64,000 bases of DNA from UBA4582 sp047630175. Its GTDB lineage: Bacteria > Pseudomonadota > Gammaproteobacteria > Pseudomonadales > Azotimanducaceae. The position numbers were made by a program, and so were the translations under genes. The notes beneath the pieces are model-generated. The model saw nothing but the letters and a program-made list of their open reading frames with translations, had not been told where the DNA came from and did not search any database. This document shows, piece by piece, positions 17,085-26,555 of the stretch. The stretch is from positions 62,001 to 126,000 of the forward strand of contig JBLHVI010000003.1 of assembly GCA_047630175.1 (NCBI GenBank), given 5' to 3'. Within the stretch, counting starts at the first letter, position 1. Each line of letters starts with the position of its first letter.

Positions 17085-18368
17085 CTACCGTGGTGCAATG
17101 GCTTCGGATATTTTCGCCGTACGAATCACGTTGTCCTGAATTTGAAGGATCTCTAAACGGTAGCCCTCAATCACTAAGCAAATATTTGATTCAGGGATGT
17201 TCTCCAAGTGCTCGGTGATTAGCCCGTTGAGTGTTTTCGGTCCATCCTGAGGCAAAACCCAGCCCAGTTGGCGGTTGATGAGGCGAATGTGTGTGCCACC
17301 ATCGATTAGATAGCTGCCGTCATCTTGAGGGTGTATGTCGATGTTAGTATTCGCCAAGTCAGTGGTGAATTCACCGACAATCTCCTCAAGAATATCCTCG
17401 ATCGTGACGATGCCTTGTATGTCGCCATACTCATCTACCACCATACCAATGCGCTGTTTGTGCTGCTGAAAATTAAACAGCACGGTTTGTAGCGGCGTAT
17501 TTTCCGGAATAAAGTAGGGCTCGTCAGTGGCCTGAAGGATCAATTCCTTGGAGAGCTTGTCCTCTGTCAGAATTTTAGCGGTGTTGCGCATATGCATGAT
17601 GCCAATAATTTTGTCGATATCATTTTTATAAACCGGCAGGCGCGTGTGCTGTGATGCTCTGATCTGGTCAATGATATCGTTCATATCATCCTCAAGATCG
17701 ATGCCAAAAATTTCTGTCCGCGGCACCATAATATCCTCGACAGTGACCTTGTCGAGATCCAGTACGCCCAACATCATGTTCTGTGGTTGAGCCGCTATCT
17801 GAGCGCCCTCAAACACGACCGTACGCAATTCTTCGGGTGACAGGTTGTCATCTGAGGACTCGGTTCTGCGCATGCCTACCATATACAGAATGCCATTAGC
17901 CGTGCCGTTCACCAGCCAGACCAGCGGATATAGTATCCACATGAGCAGGTCGAGCACGTAGGATGAAGGTAGCGCGATTTTTTCCGGATAGGCCGCGGCG
18001 ACAGTTTTCGGTGCGACCTCGGAGAATATAAGAAATATTAGGGTGCAGGCAATGGGTGCAATCGCAATGCCTGCCTCACCGAATAGTTCGAGCGCTAGCA
18101 AGGTCGCGATAGATGCAGCAGAGAAGTTAACGAAATTATTGCCGATTAGAATCACACTGAGGAGCTTGTCAGGACGTTCAAGCAGGCGGCTGGCGCGCCT
18201 CGCACCACCATGACCCTCGTTCGCCAAGTGTTTTAGGCGGTAGCGATTAAGCGCCATCATGGCGGTTTCAGAGCCAGAAAAATACGCAGACAAAATGACA
18301 AGAACAAAGATGGCGCCGGTTAAGACACCAACAGACGGTTCGTCCAAGGATTGGACCTCACGCGACAA
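17085..18368 (-). CDS. HlyC/CorC-family (CNNM-type) membrane protein with CBS pair
   Basis: A 427-residue inner-membrane protein. It starts with a DUF21/CNNM transmembrane domain (F-S-G-S-E-T-A-M-M-A-L-N-R-Y-R near residues 30-44, and I-F-S-E-V-A-P-K-T). A CBS-domain pair follows (M-V-P-R-T-E-I and D-E-Y-G-D-I-Q-G-I-V-T-I-E-D-I-L), then a CorC_HlyC C-terminal domain. Family members take part in Mg2+/Co2+ homeostasis and export. The architecture matches E. coli YfjD and CNNM-type transporters. The start is a TTG; its position fits the usual ~10 residues before the first membrane helix. It lies just downstream of ypjD on the same strand, the conserved arrangement beside ffh in many gammaproteobacteria. 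Confidence 0.92.
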   Translation of the reverse strand: MSREVQSLDEPSVGVLTGAIFVLVILSAYFSGSETAMMALNRYRLKHLANEGHGGARRASRLLERPDKLLSVILIGNNFVNFSAASIATLLALELFGEAGIAIAPIACTLIFLIFSEVAPKTVAAAYPEKIALPSSYVLDLLMWILYPLVWLVNGTANGILYMVGMRRTESSDDNLSPEELRTVVFEGAQIAAQPQNMMLGVLDLDKVTVEDIMVPRTEIFGIDLEDDMNDIIDQIRASQHTRLPVYKNDIDKIIGIMHMRNTAKILTEDKLSKELILQATDEPYFIPENTPLQTVLFNFQQHKQRIGMVVDEYGDIQGIVTIEDILEEIVGEFTTDLANTNIDIHPQDDGSYLIDGGTHIRLINRQLGWVLPQDGPKTLNGLITEHLENIPESNICLVIEGYRLEILQIQDNVIRTAKISEAIAPR

Positions 18369-18512
18369 AATGGACCGCTAGTTTCATCGACTTGGAGGAA
18401 GCCTGTCAAGGCCCGCAGCAGCGACACGCTCCCGAGGGCTTTCCCTAGGGTTTTCTTTCGCGCTTTGCCGACAGCATGTCGTGATACAGGTCGTTACGAG
18501 TAGCCAACGGCG

Positions 18513-19313
18513 TCAGGCGTTGTTCAAAATAATTTCTAATACCAGCTTGCTGCCAAAGTAGCCCAGTAGCAGGAGCGCGAAACCGCTGATGGTCCAGCGA
18601 GATGCTGTGGCGCCGCGCCAGCCTAATTGATGTCTTCCCCACAATAGGGTCGCGAACACCAGCCATGCCGCCAGCGTGATAGTTGTGTGATGAATTAGGC
18701 CGGGGTCGCGGATGTTGTCGAGAAAAATAAAACCACTGATAATAGACAGCGTTAAAAAGGTTAAGCCTGACCAGAGCAGCTCAAATAGCAAGGACTCCAT
18801 GGTTTGTAAGGGCGGCAGGTGCCGTAGCAGACCAAATTTGCGGTGTTTGAGTTCATAGTCACCGAAGGAAAGCGTGATGGCTTGTAGCGCAGCTATCGCC
18901 AGCAGACCGTAGGCGATTACCGACAAAATAATATGCGCAAGAATGCCGCCCGTTAAGTGCTGCCTGGGGATGTAGTCATTACTGGCTGCCAATGCTGCTA
19001 GGATGGCAATGACGGCAAGCGGAAAAATGGCGATTACCAAATTAGCGACCTGCCGACGTAGGCTGCTGGCGATTAAAATAGCGCTGATTGCCAGCGTAAT
19101 GACCGAAGCCATAGGTAGCAGGCTTAGGTTGATTCCCTGATCTGTAACAATCTCATTGACGCTAAACACGCTGTGCAGAATAATCGCGCCTGCGGCAAGG
19201 CAACCTACCCACAAATGTTGGTTGCTTATGTCGCGCCGCAAGCCTGCAAATTGGATGCCCGCGCTGGTCAGATACAGCAGACAAGCCGGTATTCCGTAAA
19301 TAGCTGTATCCAT
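18513..19313 (-). CDS. ypjD: Cytochrome c assembly-type inner-membrane protein (YpjD-like)
   Basis: About 266 residues and eight predicted membrane segments of the CcmC/CcsA type. The two conserved histidines of haem-handling proteins can be placed in H-I-I-L and I-H-H-T. I chose the ATG at 19313 (M-D-T-A-I-Y) over the upstream frame start because it matches the family N-terminus. Divergent from ffh by ~80 bases, which is the classical ypjD-ffh arrangement. The exact function is not settled. Confidence 0.85.
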   Translation of the reverse strand: MDTAIYGIPACLLYLTSAGIQFAGLRRDISNQHLWVGCLAAGAIILHSVFSVNEIVTDQGINLSLLPMASVITLAISAILIASSLRRQVANLVIAIFPLAVIAILAALAASNDYIPRQHLTGGILAHIILSVIAYGLLAIAALQAITLSFGDYELKHRKFGLLRHLPPLQTMESLLFELLWSGLTFLTLSIISGFIFLDNIRDPGLIHHTTITLAAWLVFATLLWGRHQLGWRGATASRWTISGFALLLLGYFGSKLVLEIILNNA

Positions 19314-19391
19314 TGTCGAGTCTCTGAAAATCACATCGTCAAATGGGGTATGATAGCAGGTTCATCAACGATCTGAGTCAGGATAAAGCAA

Positions 19392-20768
19392 GTGTTTGAA
19401 TCTTTAACAGAGCGACTAAGTGCATCCCTAGGTAACCTGACGGGAAGGTCCCGTCTTACGGAAGACAATATTCAGGACACCCTGCGTGAGGTGCGCATGG
19501 CCCTGCTTGAGGCCGACGTAGCGCTGCCGGTGGTCAAACAGTTTGTCGAACAGGTGCGTCTTCGCGCCGTTGGCCAGGAGGTCGCCGAGAGCTTATCGCC
19601 GGGTCAAGTGTTCGTTAAGATCGTTAACGATGAATTGATTCGGACCATGGGCGCCGAGGATAATTCCCTTAATTTTAATGCGCAGCCGCCCGCTGTGATT
19701 CTTATGGCGGGCCTGCAGGGCGCAGGTAAAACCACGTCGGTGGCGAAGCTTGGTTTATGGCTGAAGAATCGCGAGAAAAAATCAGTGATGGTGGTTAGCA
19801 CCGATGTCCATCGCCCTGCGGCGATAGATCAGCTGCGAACCTTGGCATTAGAGGCTGATGTGCATTTCTTTGAAAGCACCCCGGATCAAAAGCCTATCGA
19901 TATTGCTCAGGGAGCCTTAGCGGCAGCAAAGCTTCAGTTTTGTGATGTCTTGATCGTGGACACGGCGGGGCGGCTAGCGATCGATGGCGCTATGATGGCT
20001 GAGATTAAAGATCTGCATGCCTCTATAACGCCTATTGAAACCTTGTTTGTTGTGGATGCAATGACCGGGCAGGACGCGGCAACTACGGCGCAGGCGTTTA
20101 ACGATCAGTTGCCTTTAACGGGCGTTATCCTGACCAAAGCTGATGGCGACGCGCGCGGCGGTGCAGCCTTGTCCGTGCGGACGATCACCGGTAAACCCAT
20201 CAAGTTTATGGGTGTTGGTGAGAAGATTGATGGGCTCGAGGGTTTCTATCCTGATCGTATAGCCTCGCGTATTCTTGGCATGGGTGATGTGCTTTCCCTG
20301 ATTGAGCAAGCAGAACAAAAGATCGACAAGAAAAAGGCAGAAAAACTCGCTAGCAAGCTTAAGAAGGGTAAGAAGTTCGACCTTGAGGACTTTCGCGACC
20401 AAATTCAGCAAATGAATAACATGGGTGGTATCAGCAGCATGCTGGACAAATTGCCTGGCATGGGTGGGATGGCCAAAGCGGCTCAGGAGAAATTGGAGGG
20501 TAATCCTTTTGGCGCCATGGAATCGATTATCAATTCTATGACGCCTGGCGAGCGACGATTTCCCGACAGCATTAATGGTTCCCGCAAGAAGCGTATTGCC
20601 GGCGGTTCTGGCACGCAGATTCAGGACGTTAACCGCGTTTTGAAGCAGCATAAGCAGATGCAGAAGATGATGAAAAAGCTTAACAAGAAAGGCGCCATGG
20701 CGAATATGATGCGTGGCATGGGAGGTATGATGCAGGGCTCTGGCGGCGGTGGAATGCCGCGCATGTAG
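19392..20768 (+). CDS. ffh: Signal recognition particle protein Ffh
   Basis: GTPase that binds signal peptides on ribosomes and, with 4.5S RNA and FtsY, targets membrane proteins. 458 residues: N domain, G domain with P-loop G-L-Q-G-A-G-K-T at 107-114, D-T-A-G-R-L, and T-K-A-D-G-D-A-R-G-G. A methionine-rich M domain follows, with very Met/Gly-rich C-terminal residues (G-G-M-M-Q-G) and an R-x-R-I-A-x-G-S-G RNA-binding motif. The start codon is GTG. It heads the ffh-rpsP-rimM-trmD-rplS group; the 173-base gap before rpsP may hold an additional promoter. Confidence 0.98.
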   Translation: MFESLTERLSASLGNLTGRSRLTEDNIQDTLREVRMALLEADVALPVVKQFVEQVRLRAVGQEVAESLSPGQVFVKIVNDELIRTMGAEDNSLNFNAQPPAVILMAGLQGAGKTTSVAKLGLWLKNREKKSVMVVSTDVHRPAAIDQLRTLALEADVHFFESTPDQKPIDIAQGALAAAKLQFCDVLIVDTAGRLAIDGAMMAEIKDLHASITPIETLFVVDAMTGQDAATTAQAFNDQLPLTGVILTKADGDARGGAALSVRTITGKPIKFMGVGEKIDGLEGFYPDRIASRILGMGDVLSLIEQAEQKIDKKKAEKLASKLKKGKKFDLEDFRDQIQQMNNMGGISSMLDKLPGMGGMAKAAQEKLEGNPFGAMESIINSMTPGERRFPDSINGSRKKRIAGGSGTQIQDVNRVLKQHKQMQKMMKKLNKKGAMANMMRGMGGMMQGSGGGGMPRM

Positions 20769-20941
20769 CGTTGTTGAACGGCTTTTTGAGCTCTTGAACC
20801 AGAAATACATGACAATCACGATGGAAAAACACGTCGGTAGTCTCATCGCCTATTTAAATCTGCGAGCCGTTACCGTACAATACCCGCCCTTTCGGCAGCC
20901 TAATTCTTTGCCGAGCCGGAATTATAAAGGAAATCAAGAAG

Positions 20942-21217
20942 ATGGTAACGATTCGGTTATCCAGAAGTGGTAGCAAAAAACGTCCTTATTATCACATCAG
21001 TGTGGCTGACAGCCGCGTTAGTCGTGATGGTCGCTTCATTGAGCGGTTGGGATTTTTTAATCCTATTGCTCGTGGCGGCGAAGAAAAAATGCGTCTAGAC
21101 GTCGAACGTTTCGACTACTGGATTCGCTTAGGTGCGCAAACCAGCGATCGCGTTAAGAAGCTTGCCAAAGAATACAGAAAAGCAGCGGCAGCAGCACCGA
21201 CGGAAGCTGCAGCCTAA
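20942..21217 (+). CDS. rpsP: 30S ribosomal protein S16
   Basis: 91 residues, starting M-V-T-I-R-L-S-R-x-G-S-K-K-R-P-Y-Y, the S16 signature, with G-F-F-N-P and an Ala-rich tail. A strong A-A-G-G-A-A site precedes the ATG. First ribosomal gene of the classical rpsP-rimM-trmD-rplS operon. Confidence 0.98.
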   Translation: MVTIRLSRSGSKKRPYYHISVADSRVSRDGRFIERLGFFNPIARGGEEKMRLDVERFDYWIRLGAQTSDRVKKLAKEYRKAAAAAPTEAAA

Positions 21218-21244
21218 TAAGGCGGCGGGAATCGGACGCGGGTT

Positions 21245-21799
21245 TTGACTAACCCGTTAGAAACAGGTGCCTTGCCAGCGCAACTCGCGATTGGACGTAT
21301 CACCGCAACCTACGGGCTGAAAGGCTGGGTTAAGGTGTATTCGTACACGGACCCGATAGAGCAGATCGCCGATTACCAGCCTTGGTTGGTAAAGAAGGTG
21401 GACTCGCGTGACGCGTTGCAGGTATTTGAGTACGAGAAGGTCAAGCGACACGGTAAAGGCATCATAGCTTTGCCAGTAGGCGCGACAGATTGTAATGAAG
21501 CCGAAGCCTGGATCGGTTTTGAAATTTGGTCTGACCAAGGCCAGATGCCAGCACTTGAAAAAGGCGAATATTACTGGCACCAGTTGCAAGGTTTGCAAGT
21601 GATCAACACCGCCGATGAGAATCTCGGCAGGGTGGATCATTTACTTGAGACCGGCGCGAATGATGTACTGGTAGTGAAAGCTGATAAAGACAGCATTGAC
21701 GATCGGGAGCGTTTGATTCCCTACGTTGAGGAACAGATAGTTCGGAACATTGATATTGACGCAGGCAAGATTTGGGTAGATTGGGCGGCTGACTATTGA
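21245..21799 (+). CDS. rimM: 16S rRNA maturation factor RimM
   Basis: 184 residues. An N-terminal RimM domain has G-R-I-T-A-T-Y-G-L-K-G-W-V-K-V, and a PRC-barrel domain follows with Y-Y-W-H-Q-L-Q-G-L and E-T-G-A-N-D-V-L-V. It assists 30S head assembly by binding S19. The start is a TTG at 21245 with a weak upstream site, which is often seen for rimM. The position between rpsP and trmD is canonical. Confidence 0.96.
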   Translation: MTNPLETGALPAQLAIGRITATYGLKGWVKVYSYTDPIEQIADYQPWLVKKVDSRDALQVFEYEKVKRHGKGIIALPVGATDCNEAEAWIGFEIWSDQGQMPALEKGEYYWHQLQGLQVINTADENLGRVDHLLETGANDVLVVKADKDSIDDRERLIPYVEEQIVRNIDIDAGKIWVDWAADY

Positions 21800-21909
21800 T
21801 CGCCATCGCGCTTAGCGCGACCACGATACAGTCTGGGTGCAGACGCAGCTGAGTGCAGATGGCTCAGGCGCAGCAGTAACGACGTATTGGTCAAGACAGG
21901 GACATAGGT

Positions 21910-22680
21910 ATGTGGATGGGAATTGTGAGTTTGTTCCCTGACATGTTCCAAGCGGTGGCTGAACACGGTATTACGCGACGGGCTATTGAGTCCGGCAAGC
22001 TTAAATTAGCGCTGTGGAATCCACGAGACTTTACGTCAGATAAACATCGCACCGTAGACGACAAGCCTTACGGCGGTGGCCCGGGTATGTTGATGAAGGT
22101 AGAGCCACTGGTGCAGGCTATTGAAGCGGCCAGAAGTGCCGCCGGTGTGGTATGCAATACTGGGTTGGCTTGTAAAGTGATTTATTTGTCGCCTCAAGGT
22201 CGGCCACTTGACCAAGCAGGTTTAGCGAGATTGGCCGAGTATGAATGCCTAATTTTGGTGGCAGGGCGTTATGAGGGCATCGACGAGCGCGTTATTGATG
22301 CGCAGGTTGATGAAGAGTACTCCATTGGGGACTATGTTCTTAGTGGTGGTGAGTTACCGGCGATGGTGTTGATTGATGGCATTACACGGTTGCTTCCCGG
22401 GGCAGTAGGAGACCCAGCGTCCATTGTTATGGACTCATTTCAAGCTGGATTGCTCGACTATCCGCAGTATACCCGACCCGAGGAGGTCGATGGTGTGCAG
22501 GTACCGCCAGTGTTGTTGGGCGGAAACCATCAGGAAATTGAGCGTTGGCGCCTGAAACAGGCGTTGGGACGAACATACGAACGGCGGCCGGACTTGCTCC
22601 AAGGTCGTGAACTGGATAAGACAGAACAGCAATTGTTGGACGAGTACTTGCAGGAGCATTTGCAGGCAAACAAAGTCTAG
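21910..22680 (+). CDS. trmD: tRNA (guanosine-37-N1)-methyltransferase
   Basis: Transfers a methyl group from S-adenosylmethionine to G37 of tRNAs read next to GG, preventing frameshifts. 256 residues with the SPOUT knot signatures: G-G-G-P-G-M-L-M-K near residue 60, G-R-Y-E-G-I-D-E-R-V near 120, and S-I-G-D-Y-V-L-S-G-G-E-L-P. An alternative in-frame ATG lies two codons inside. Lies in the usual place between rimM and rplS. Confidence 0.98.
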   Translation: MWMGIVSLFPDMFQAVAEHGITRRAIESGKLKLALWNPRDFTSDKHRTVDDKPYGGGPGMLMKVEPLVQAIEAARSAAGVVCNTGLACKVIYLSPQGRPLDQAGLARLAEYECLILVAGRYEGIDERVIDAQVDEEYSIGDYVLSGGELPAMVLIDGITRLLPGAVGDPASIVMDSFQAGLLDYPQYTRPEEVDGVQVPPVLLGGNHQEIERWRLKQALGRTYERRPDLLQGRELDKTEQQLLDEYLQEHLQANKV

Positions 22681-22704
22681 TAGCGCTCATTGAGGAAAAG
22701 GTAA

Positions 22705-23061
22705 ATGAAGAATAAATTGATTGCAGACATCGAGAATGCGCAGCTCAAACAGGATATCCCTGACTTTGGTCCAGGTGATACCGTCGTTGTGCAGGTCAAG
22801 GTACGTGAAGGGACACGCGAGCGCTTGCAGGCTTATGAAGGCGTTGTTATTGCCAAGCGTAACCGTGGTATTAATTCCGCATTCACTGTACGCAAGATCT
22901 CTCACGGTGTTGGCGTCGAGCGGACTTTTCAAGCACACAGCCCGTTAATTGAGTCAGTCTCTGTGATTCGTCGCGGTGACGTTCGTCAGGCTAAGCTTTA
23001 TTACCTGCGTGACCTCAGCGGTCGTAGTGCCCGTATTAAAGAAAAATTGGCTAAGCGCTAG
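22705..23061 (+). CDS. rplS: 50S ribosomal protein L19
   Basis: 118 residues. F-G-P-G-D-T-V-V-V-Q-V, E-G-x-R-E-R-L-Q-A-Y-E-G-V and the C-terminal Y-Y-L-R-D-L-S-G-R-S-A-R-I-K-E-K-L are diagnostic. A G-A-G-G-A-A-A-A-G-G site precedes the ATG. Last gene of the operon, directly followed by a strong terminator. Confidence 0.98.
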   Translation: MKNKLIADIENAQLKQDIPDFGPGDTVVVQVKVREGTRERLQAYEGVVIAKRNRGINSAFTVRKISHGVGVERTFQAHSPLIESVSVIRRGDVRQAKLYYLRDLSGRSARIKEKLAKR

Positions 23062-23073
23062 TCGTTGTCTAGC

Positions 23074-23104
23074 AAAAAAACGCCGCTTTAGCGGCGTTTT
23101 TTTT
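23074..23104 (+). terminator. Rho-independent terminator of the ribosomal operon
   Basis: CGCCGC (23081-23086) pairs with GCGGCG (23091-23096) around a 4-base loop, flanked by an A7 run before and a T8 run after, so it could work in both directions. Confidence 0.95.
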
Positions 23105-23223
23105 GTCCCGAAATCAGTCGCCCGCGTCTGTGGCGCCAACATTTGTCCCGAAATGGTTACAATCGTTAGCGTGAAGCATGGAATAGTCTTTTCAACATCA
23201 GGGTTCCGCAGTAAGGTCACACC

Positions 23224-24114
23224 ATGCCTGAGTCGATCATAGACAAGTATCTGGACAGCCTGTGGCTCGAGAAAGGCCTGAGCCGCAACACCCTTGAGTC
23301 CTATCGGCGTGATCTTGAGGCATTCGCTGGGTGGCTGACTGACCAGTCATTGGTGTTGCTGTTGGTCCGTCGCGAAGATCTGTTGCGCTATCTGGCGGTG
23401 CGCATGGGGGCGGGGATCAAGGCGCGATCTATTTCGCGCGCACTGTCGTGTTTCCGTGGATTGTATCGTTATCTGTTGCGTGAGCGCTTGATACAGCTAG
23501 ACCCCACATTGCGCATTGATAGTCCGCGGGTCGGTCGGCCGTTACCTGACAGTCTTACAGAAGGTGATATTGAGCGTTTGCTGGCGGCGCCTGACACGAG
23601 CACTATATTGGGTCTGCGCGATCGCACTATGTTGGAGGTTTTGTACGCAACGGGCCTGCGGGTAACAGAGCTTGTATCGTTGCGTATTACCGAGATTAAT
23701 TTACGTCAGGGCGTCGTTAGGATTACGGGTAAAGGTAGTAAGGAGCGACTGGTGCCGCTGGGGGAGGAAGCGATCAGTTGGGTTCAACGCTATTTGGATG
23801 CGGGACGTGAGGCGCTGCTGAAACATAACCTGCACGAGGATATCGTATTCCCTAGCAGTCGCGGTCAGACGATGACTCGGCAGACTTTTTGGCATCGGGT
23901 CAAGGTGCATGCGCAGACGGCGGGGATTCGGCGCCATCTTTCACCGCATACACTGCGCCATGCGTTTGCGACCCACCTTTTGAATCACGGCGCCGACCTG
24001 CGAGTTGTGCAGCTGTTGCTCGGCCATAGTGATCTGTCGACCACCCAGATTTATACGCATGTTGCGCAGCAACGCCTTAAGGCGTTGCATCAGACGCATC
24101 ATCCACGCGGTTAA
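23224..24114 (+). CDS. xerD: Tyrosine recombinase XerD
   Basis: Resolves chromosome dimers at dif with XerC under FtsK control. 296 residues, with a core-binding SAM-like domain (residues ~1-90) and a catalytic domain. The active-site set is complete: R146, K170, H242, R245, H268 and nucleophile Y277, each offset by two from E. coli XerD. Next to dsbC, as in pseudomonads and relatives, which supports XerD over XerC. It ends in a TAA that begins the near-repeat also found after dsbC. Confidence 0.96.
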   Translation: MPESIIDKYLDSLWLEKGLSRNTLESYRRDLEAFAGWLTDQSLVLLLVRREDLLRYLAVRMGAGIKARSISRALSCFRGLYRYLLRERLIQLDPTLRIDSPRVGRPLPDSLTEGDIERLLAAPDTSTILGLRDRTMLEVLYATGLRVTELVSLRITEINLRQGVVRITGKGSKERLVPLGEEAISWVQRYLDAGREALLKHNLHEDIVFPSSRGQTMTRQTFWHRVKVHAQTAGIRRHLSPHTLRHAFATHLLNHGADLRVVQLLLGHSDLSTTQIYTHVAQQRLKALHQTHHPRG

Positions 24115-24130
24115 ACGGTTTAAACGACCG
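24112..24130 (+). repeat. Copy 1 of a ~18-bp repeat starting at a stop codon
   Basis: TAAACGGTTTAAACGACCG begins with the xerD stop codon. It matches 25081-25098 except for one extra G, and includes the 8-bp palindrome GTTTAAAC. Confidence 0.9.
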
Positions 24131-24291
24131 TTCACGGGATAAATATACACGTATGAGCGGCAACTTGGTGCCGTTGCAGTCTATAATTGTTGCAGGTAAG
24201 AAGACGGGCGCGACCTGCGTCTGGCGACCGCTACCATCACCATGATCATCACCATGACTAGAAATAGCGTATATTTCGAGGAGACATTGAT

Positions 24292-25083
24292 ATGCACCGA
24301 TTCGGACAAATTTTTGCAGCACTGGCGCTAGGCTTGATGGCCGCTTTTTCTTCTTGTGCCGTGCTGGCAATGAATGCTGCGAGCGCCCCGGGGACTGTCG
24401 AGCTAGCGACGGATAGCATGGTCGATGAGGAATTTGTCCGCCAGCGGCTGCAAAAAGTACGCCCCGAGCTACCTATTCTTAGTATCCAGAGAAGTGTCAT
24501 GAGCGGTCTTTGGGAAGTGCAATTGCCGGGTGAGCAAGTTTTGTTTGTGTCTGGAGATGCGCAGCATTTTGTTATTGGTGAGCTATACGAGGTTACCGAT
24601 ACTCGCTTTGTGAATATGACTGAAGCGGGGCGTGACGTTGAGCGTAAACAATTGCTAGCGGGACTCGATGAGTCAGACATGGTTATTTTTAAACCTGCCA
24701 GTGGCGAACCCAAGGCAGTGATCACCGTTTTTACCGATATCGACTGTGGGTATTGCCGTAAACTGCATAAGGAAGTGCCTGAGTTGAACCGTCGTGGGGT
24801 TGAAGTGCGTTACCTTGCCTATCCTCGTGCGGGCGTGGGGTCTCCTGTGTACGACAAGATGGTCTCAGCGTGGTGTTCGGACAATCCACAGATGGCGATG
24901 ACGCTGGCTAAAGGTGGTGCTGAGTTGCCACCGCGGACTTGTGAGAACAGCGTGGCCGAGCAACATGCGCTAGGCGCTGAGTTTGGTGTCACGGGCACGC
25001 CCACGCTAGTCTTCGAAGACGGGCATGTCGTCCCAGGTTACATGCCTGCAGACAAGTTGTTGCTTGAGTTAGGTTTAAACTAA
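24292..25083 (+). CDS. dsbC: Periplasmic disulfide isomerase DsbC
   Basis: 263 residues with a signal peptide (hydrophobic stretch at ~5-26, cleavage probably around the A-M-N-A region), an N-terminal dimerisation domain, and a thioredoxin-fold domain. The C-G-Y-C active site is at 152-155 and the cis-Pro in G-T-P-T. A second cysteine pair (about 194 and 216) matches the structural disulfide of DsbC. It rearranges wrong disulfides in exported proteins and is kept reduced by DsbD. The xerD-dsbC order is conserved in gammaproteobacteria. Confidence 0.94.
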   Translation: MHRFGQIFAALALGLMAAFSSCAVLAMNAASAPGTVELATDSMVDEEFVRQRLQKVRPELPILSIQRSVMSGLWEVQLPGEQVLFVSGDAQHFVIGELYEVTDTRFVNMTEAGRDVERKQLLAGLDESDMVIFKPASGEPKAVITVFTDIDCGYCRKLHKEVPELNRRGVEVRYLAYPRAGVGSPVYDKMVSAWCSDNPQMAMTLAKGGAELPPRTCENSVAEQHALGAEFGVTGTPTLVFEDGHVVPGYMPADKLLLELGLN

Positions 25084-25098
25084 ACGTTTAAACGACCG
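25081..25098 (+). repeat. Copy 2 of the ~18-bp repeat starting at a stop codon
   Basis: TAAACGTTTAAACGACCG begins with the dsbC stop codon and is the partner of 24112-24130; the last 13 bases are identical. Confidence 0.9.
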
Positions 25099-25259
25099 AC
25101 ACGCGATCTGTAAGAATGCGACAAGAACACGACAAGAAAATCAAAGTGATCTGAAAAAGGCCGACTCTTTATTCAAGCAGTTCGGTTACCTATTAAACCT
25201 GTTCGAGCGTGACGCTATGGCTCGCCAAAATTGGTGAGCAGCGAGTGTCATAAGGGCGA

Positions 25260-26555
25260 ATGACGTTGGAGTATCCATTGGATAGCAATGCCCAGGCGGC
25301 GAGGCACGCTGAGCGCCGCTACGAGTTGCAGGTCAAGCGGGACTTGAATCGCAACTTCTTTGCACACCTTGTGCACGGCATGCTGGGCCAGACCGGTTTT
25401 CGCCTCATCAACGCTCCGACCTTTTTGCCGGCTTATATCATGCTGCTCTCGGGAGACTCAGAGCTGATGGTTGGGCTGGCGCTATCCCTGCAGGCGCTCG
25501 GCATGGCAGTGACGCCGCTGGTGGGCGCCAATTTGATCGAGCATCGTAAACGGGTACTGCCGGTGGGTTTTCTTGTCGGCGGGATGATGCGTCTGTGCAT
25601 CCTGTTGATTGCGTTGTCAGGCCTGCTGCTCAGCGGGACTCAGACGCTGTTGGCGATCCTCGTTTGTCTAACGCTGTTAGGTCTTTTTCAAGGCATGCAG
25701 GGCGTCATCTTCAATTTTCTGATGTCGAAAGTCATTCCTGTGAAAAAGCGTGGACGTCTGACCGGCATGCGCAACTTTTTGGCGGGTATGACCTCAGCGG
25801 GCGTAGCCTGGGCGGGAGGGTATTATCTGATTGGCGACGTGCCAACCGCCGAAGGCTACTCCTACACTTTTATATTGGCTTTTATTCTCACGAGTGTCGG
25901 GCTGTTGCTCTTGTTGATGGTGCGCGAACCCGAGCCGCCCACCGTAAAAGCTAAGCAAAGTCTGCGCCAGCGCCTGGGTGAGGTGCCACAGCTGCTGCGC
26001 GATGACCCCGCGTTTACGCGCTATTTTCTTGCCCGATCATTGGCGACTATGGGGCGTATGGCAATGCCGTTCTATATTCTTTATGCTGGCCAATCCATTG
26101 GTTTAAGTGGCCAAAATTTAGGCATCATTACGTTTGCTTTTACCATGAGTGGCACCATCTCGAATTTGTTCTGGGGTGCCATGGCCGATCGTCAGGGCTT
26201 TCGCGGTACTTTTTTATTGTCTATTGGCCTTTGGGTGATCGCCACTATCGTGCTGATTTTTGTGACGGATCTTTGGTCCATCCTGTTGGTGTTTGTCGGT
26301 ATCGGTGCCGCGGTACAAGGATTCCAGAACTCGTCGATTAATCTGACCCTAGAGTTTGGTGATCGGGACGACCTGCCCGTGCGCATTGCGATAGCCAACA
26401 CAGCATCGGAAGTAGCAGGTACTATTGGTCCTTTGTTGGGCGGTCTGTTGGCGGCGCTGCTGGGGTATGAGGCGGTGTTTGCGGCTTCTATTGTTTTTCT
26501 GGTGGTAGGTGGTACGGTAGTTCGGATTTATGTGCCAGAACCTCGGCAAAAATAG
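25260..26555 (+). CDS. Major facilitator superfamily transporter
   Basis: A 431-residue inner-membrane protein with about 12 hydrophobic segments in two groups of six, separated by a charged central loop (E-P-E-P-P-T-V-K-A-K near residues 222-231). A basic cytoplasmic loop with K-K-R-G-R-L-T-G-M-R lies after the fourth or fifth helix. An ~35-residue hydrophilic N-terminus precedes the first helix. No substrate motif is recognised. It interrupts the dsbC-hom neighbourhood seen in pseudomonads, with its own upstream gap of 176 bases. Confidence 0.85.
   Translation: MTLEYPLDSNAQAARHAERRYELQVKRDLNRNFFAHLVHGMLGQTGFRLINAPTFLPAYIMLLSGDSELMVGLALSLQALGMAVTPLVGANLIEHRKRVLPVGFLVGGMMRLCILLIALSGLLLSGTQTLLAILVCLTLLGLFQGMQGVIFNFLMSKVIPVKKRGRLTGMRNFLAGMTSAGVAWAGGYYLIGDVPTAEGYSYTFILAFILTSVGLLLLLMVREPEPPTVKAKQSLRQRLGEVPQLLRDDPAFTRYFLARSLATMGRMAMPFYILYAGQSIGLSGQNLGIITFAFTMSGTISNLFWGAMADRQGFRGTFLLSIGLWVIATIVLIFVTDLWSILLVFVGIGAAVQGFQNSSINLTLEFGDRDDLPVRIAIANTASEVAGTIGPLLGGLLAALLGYEAVFAASIVFLVVGGTVVRIYVPEPRQK

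Noticed and set aside
20115..20846. 243-residue minus-strand open frame opposite ffh
   Set aside because: His/Leu-rich composition mirrors the Met/Lys-rich M domain of Ffh; no start signal.
23224..24114. Mobile-element integrase
   Set aside because: The tyrosine recombinase has the XerD active-site spacing and the conserved neighbour dsbC, so it is the chromosomal XerD.
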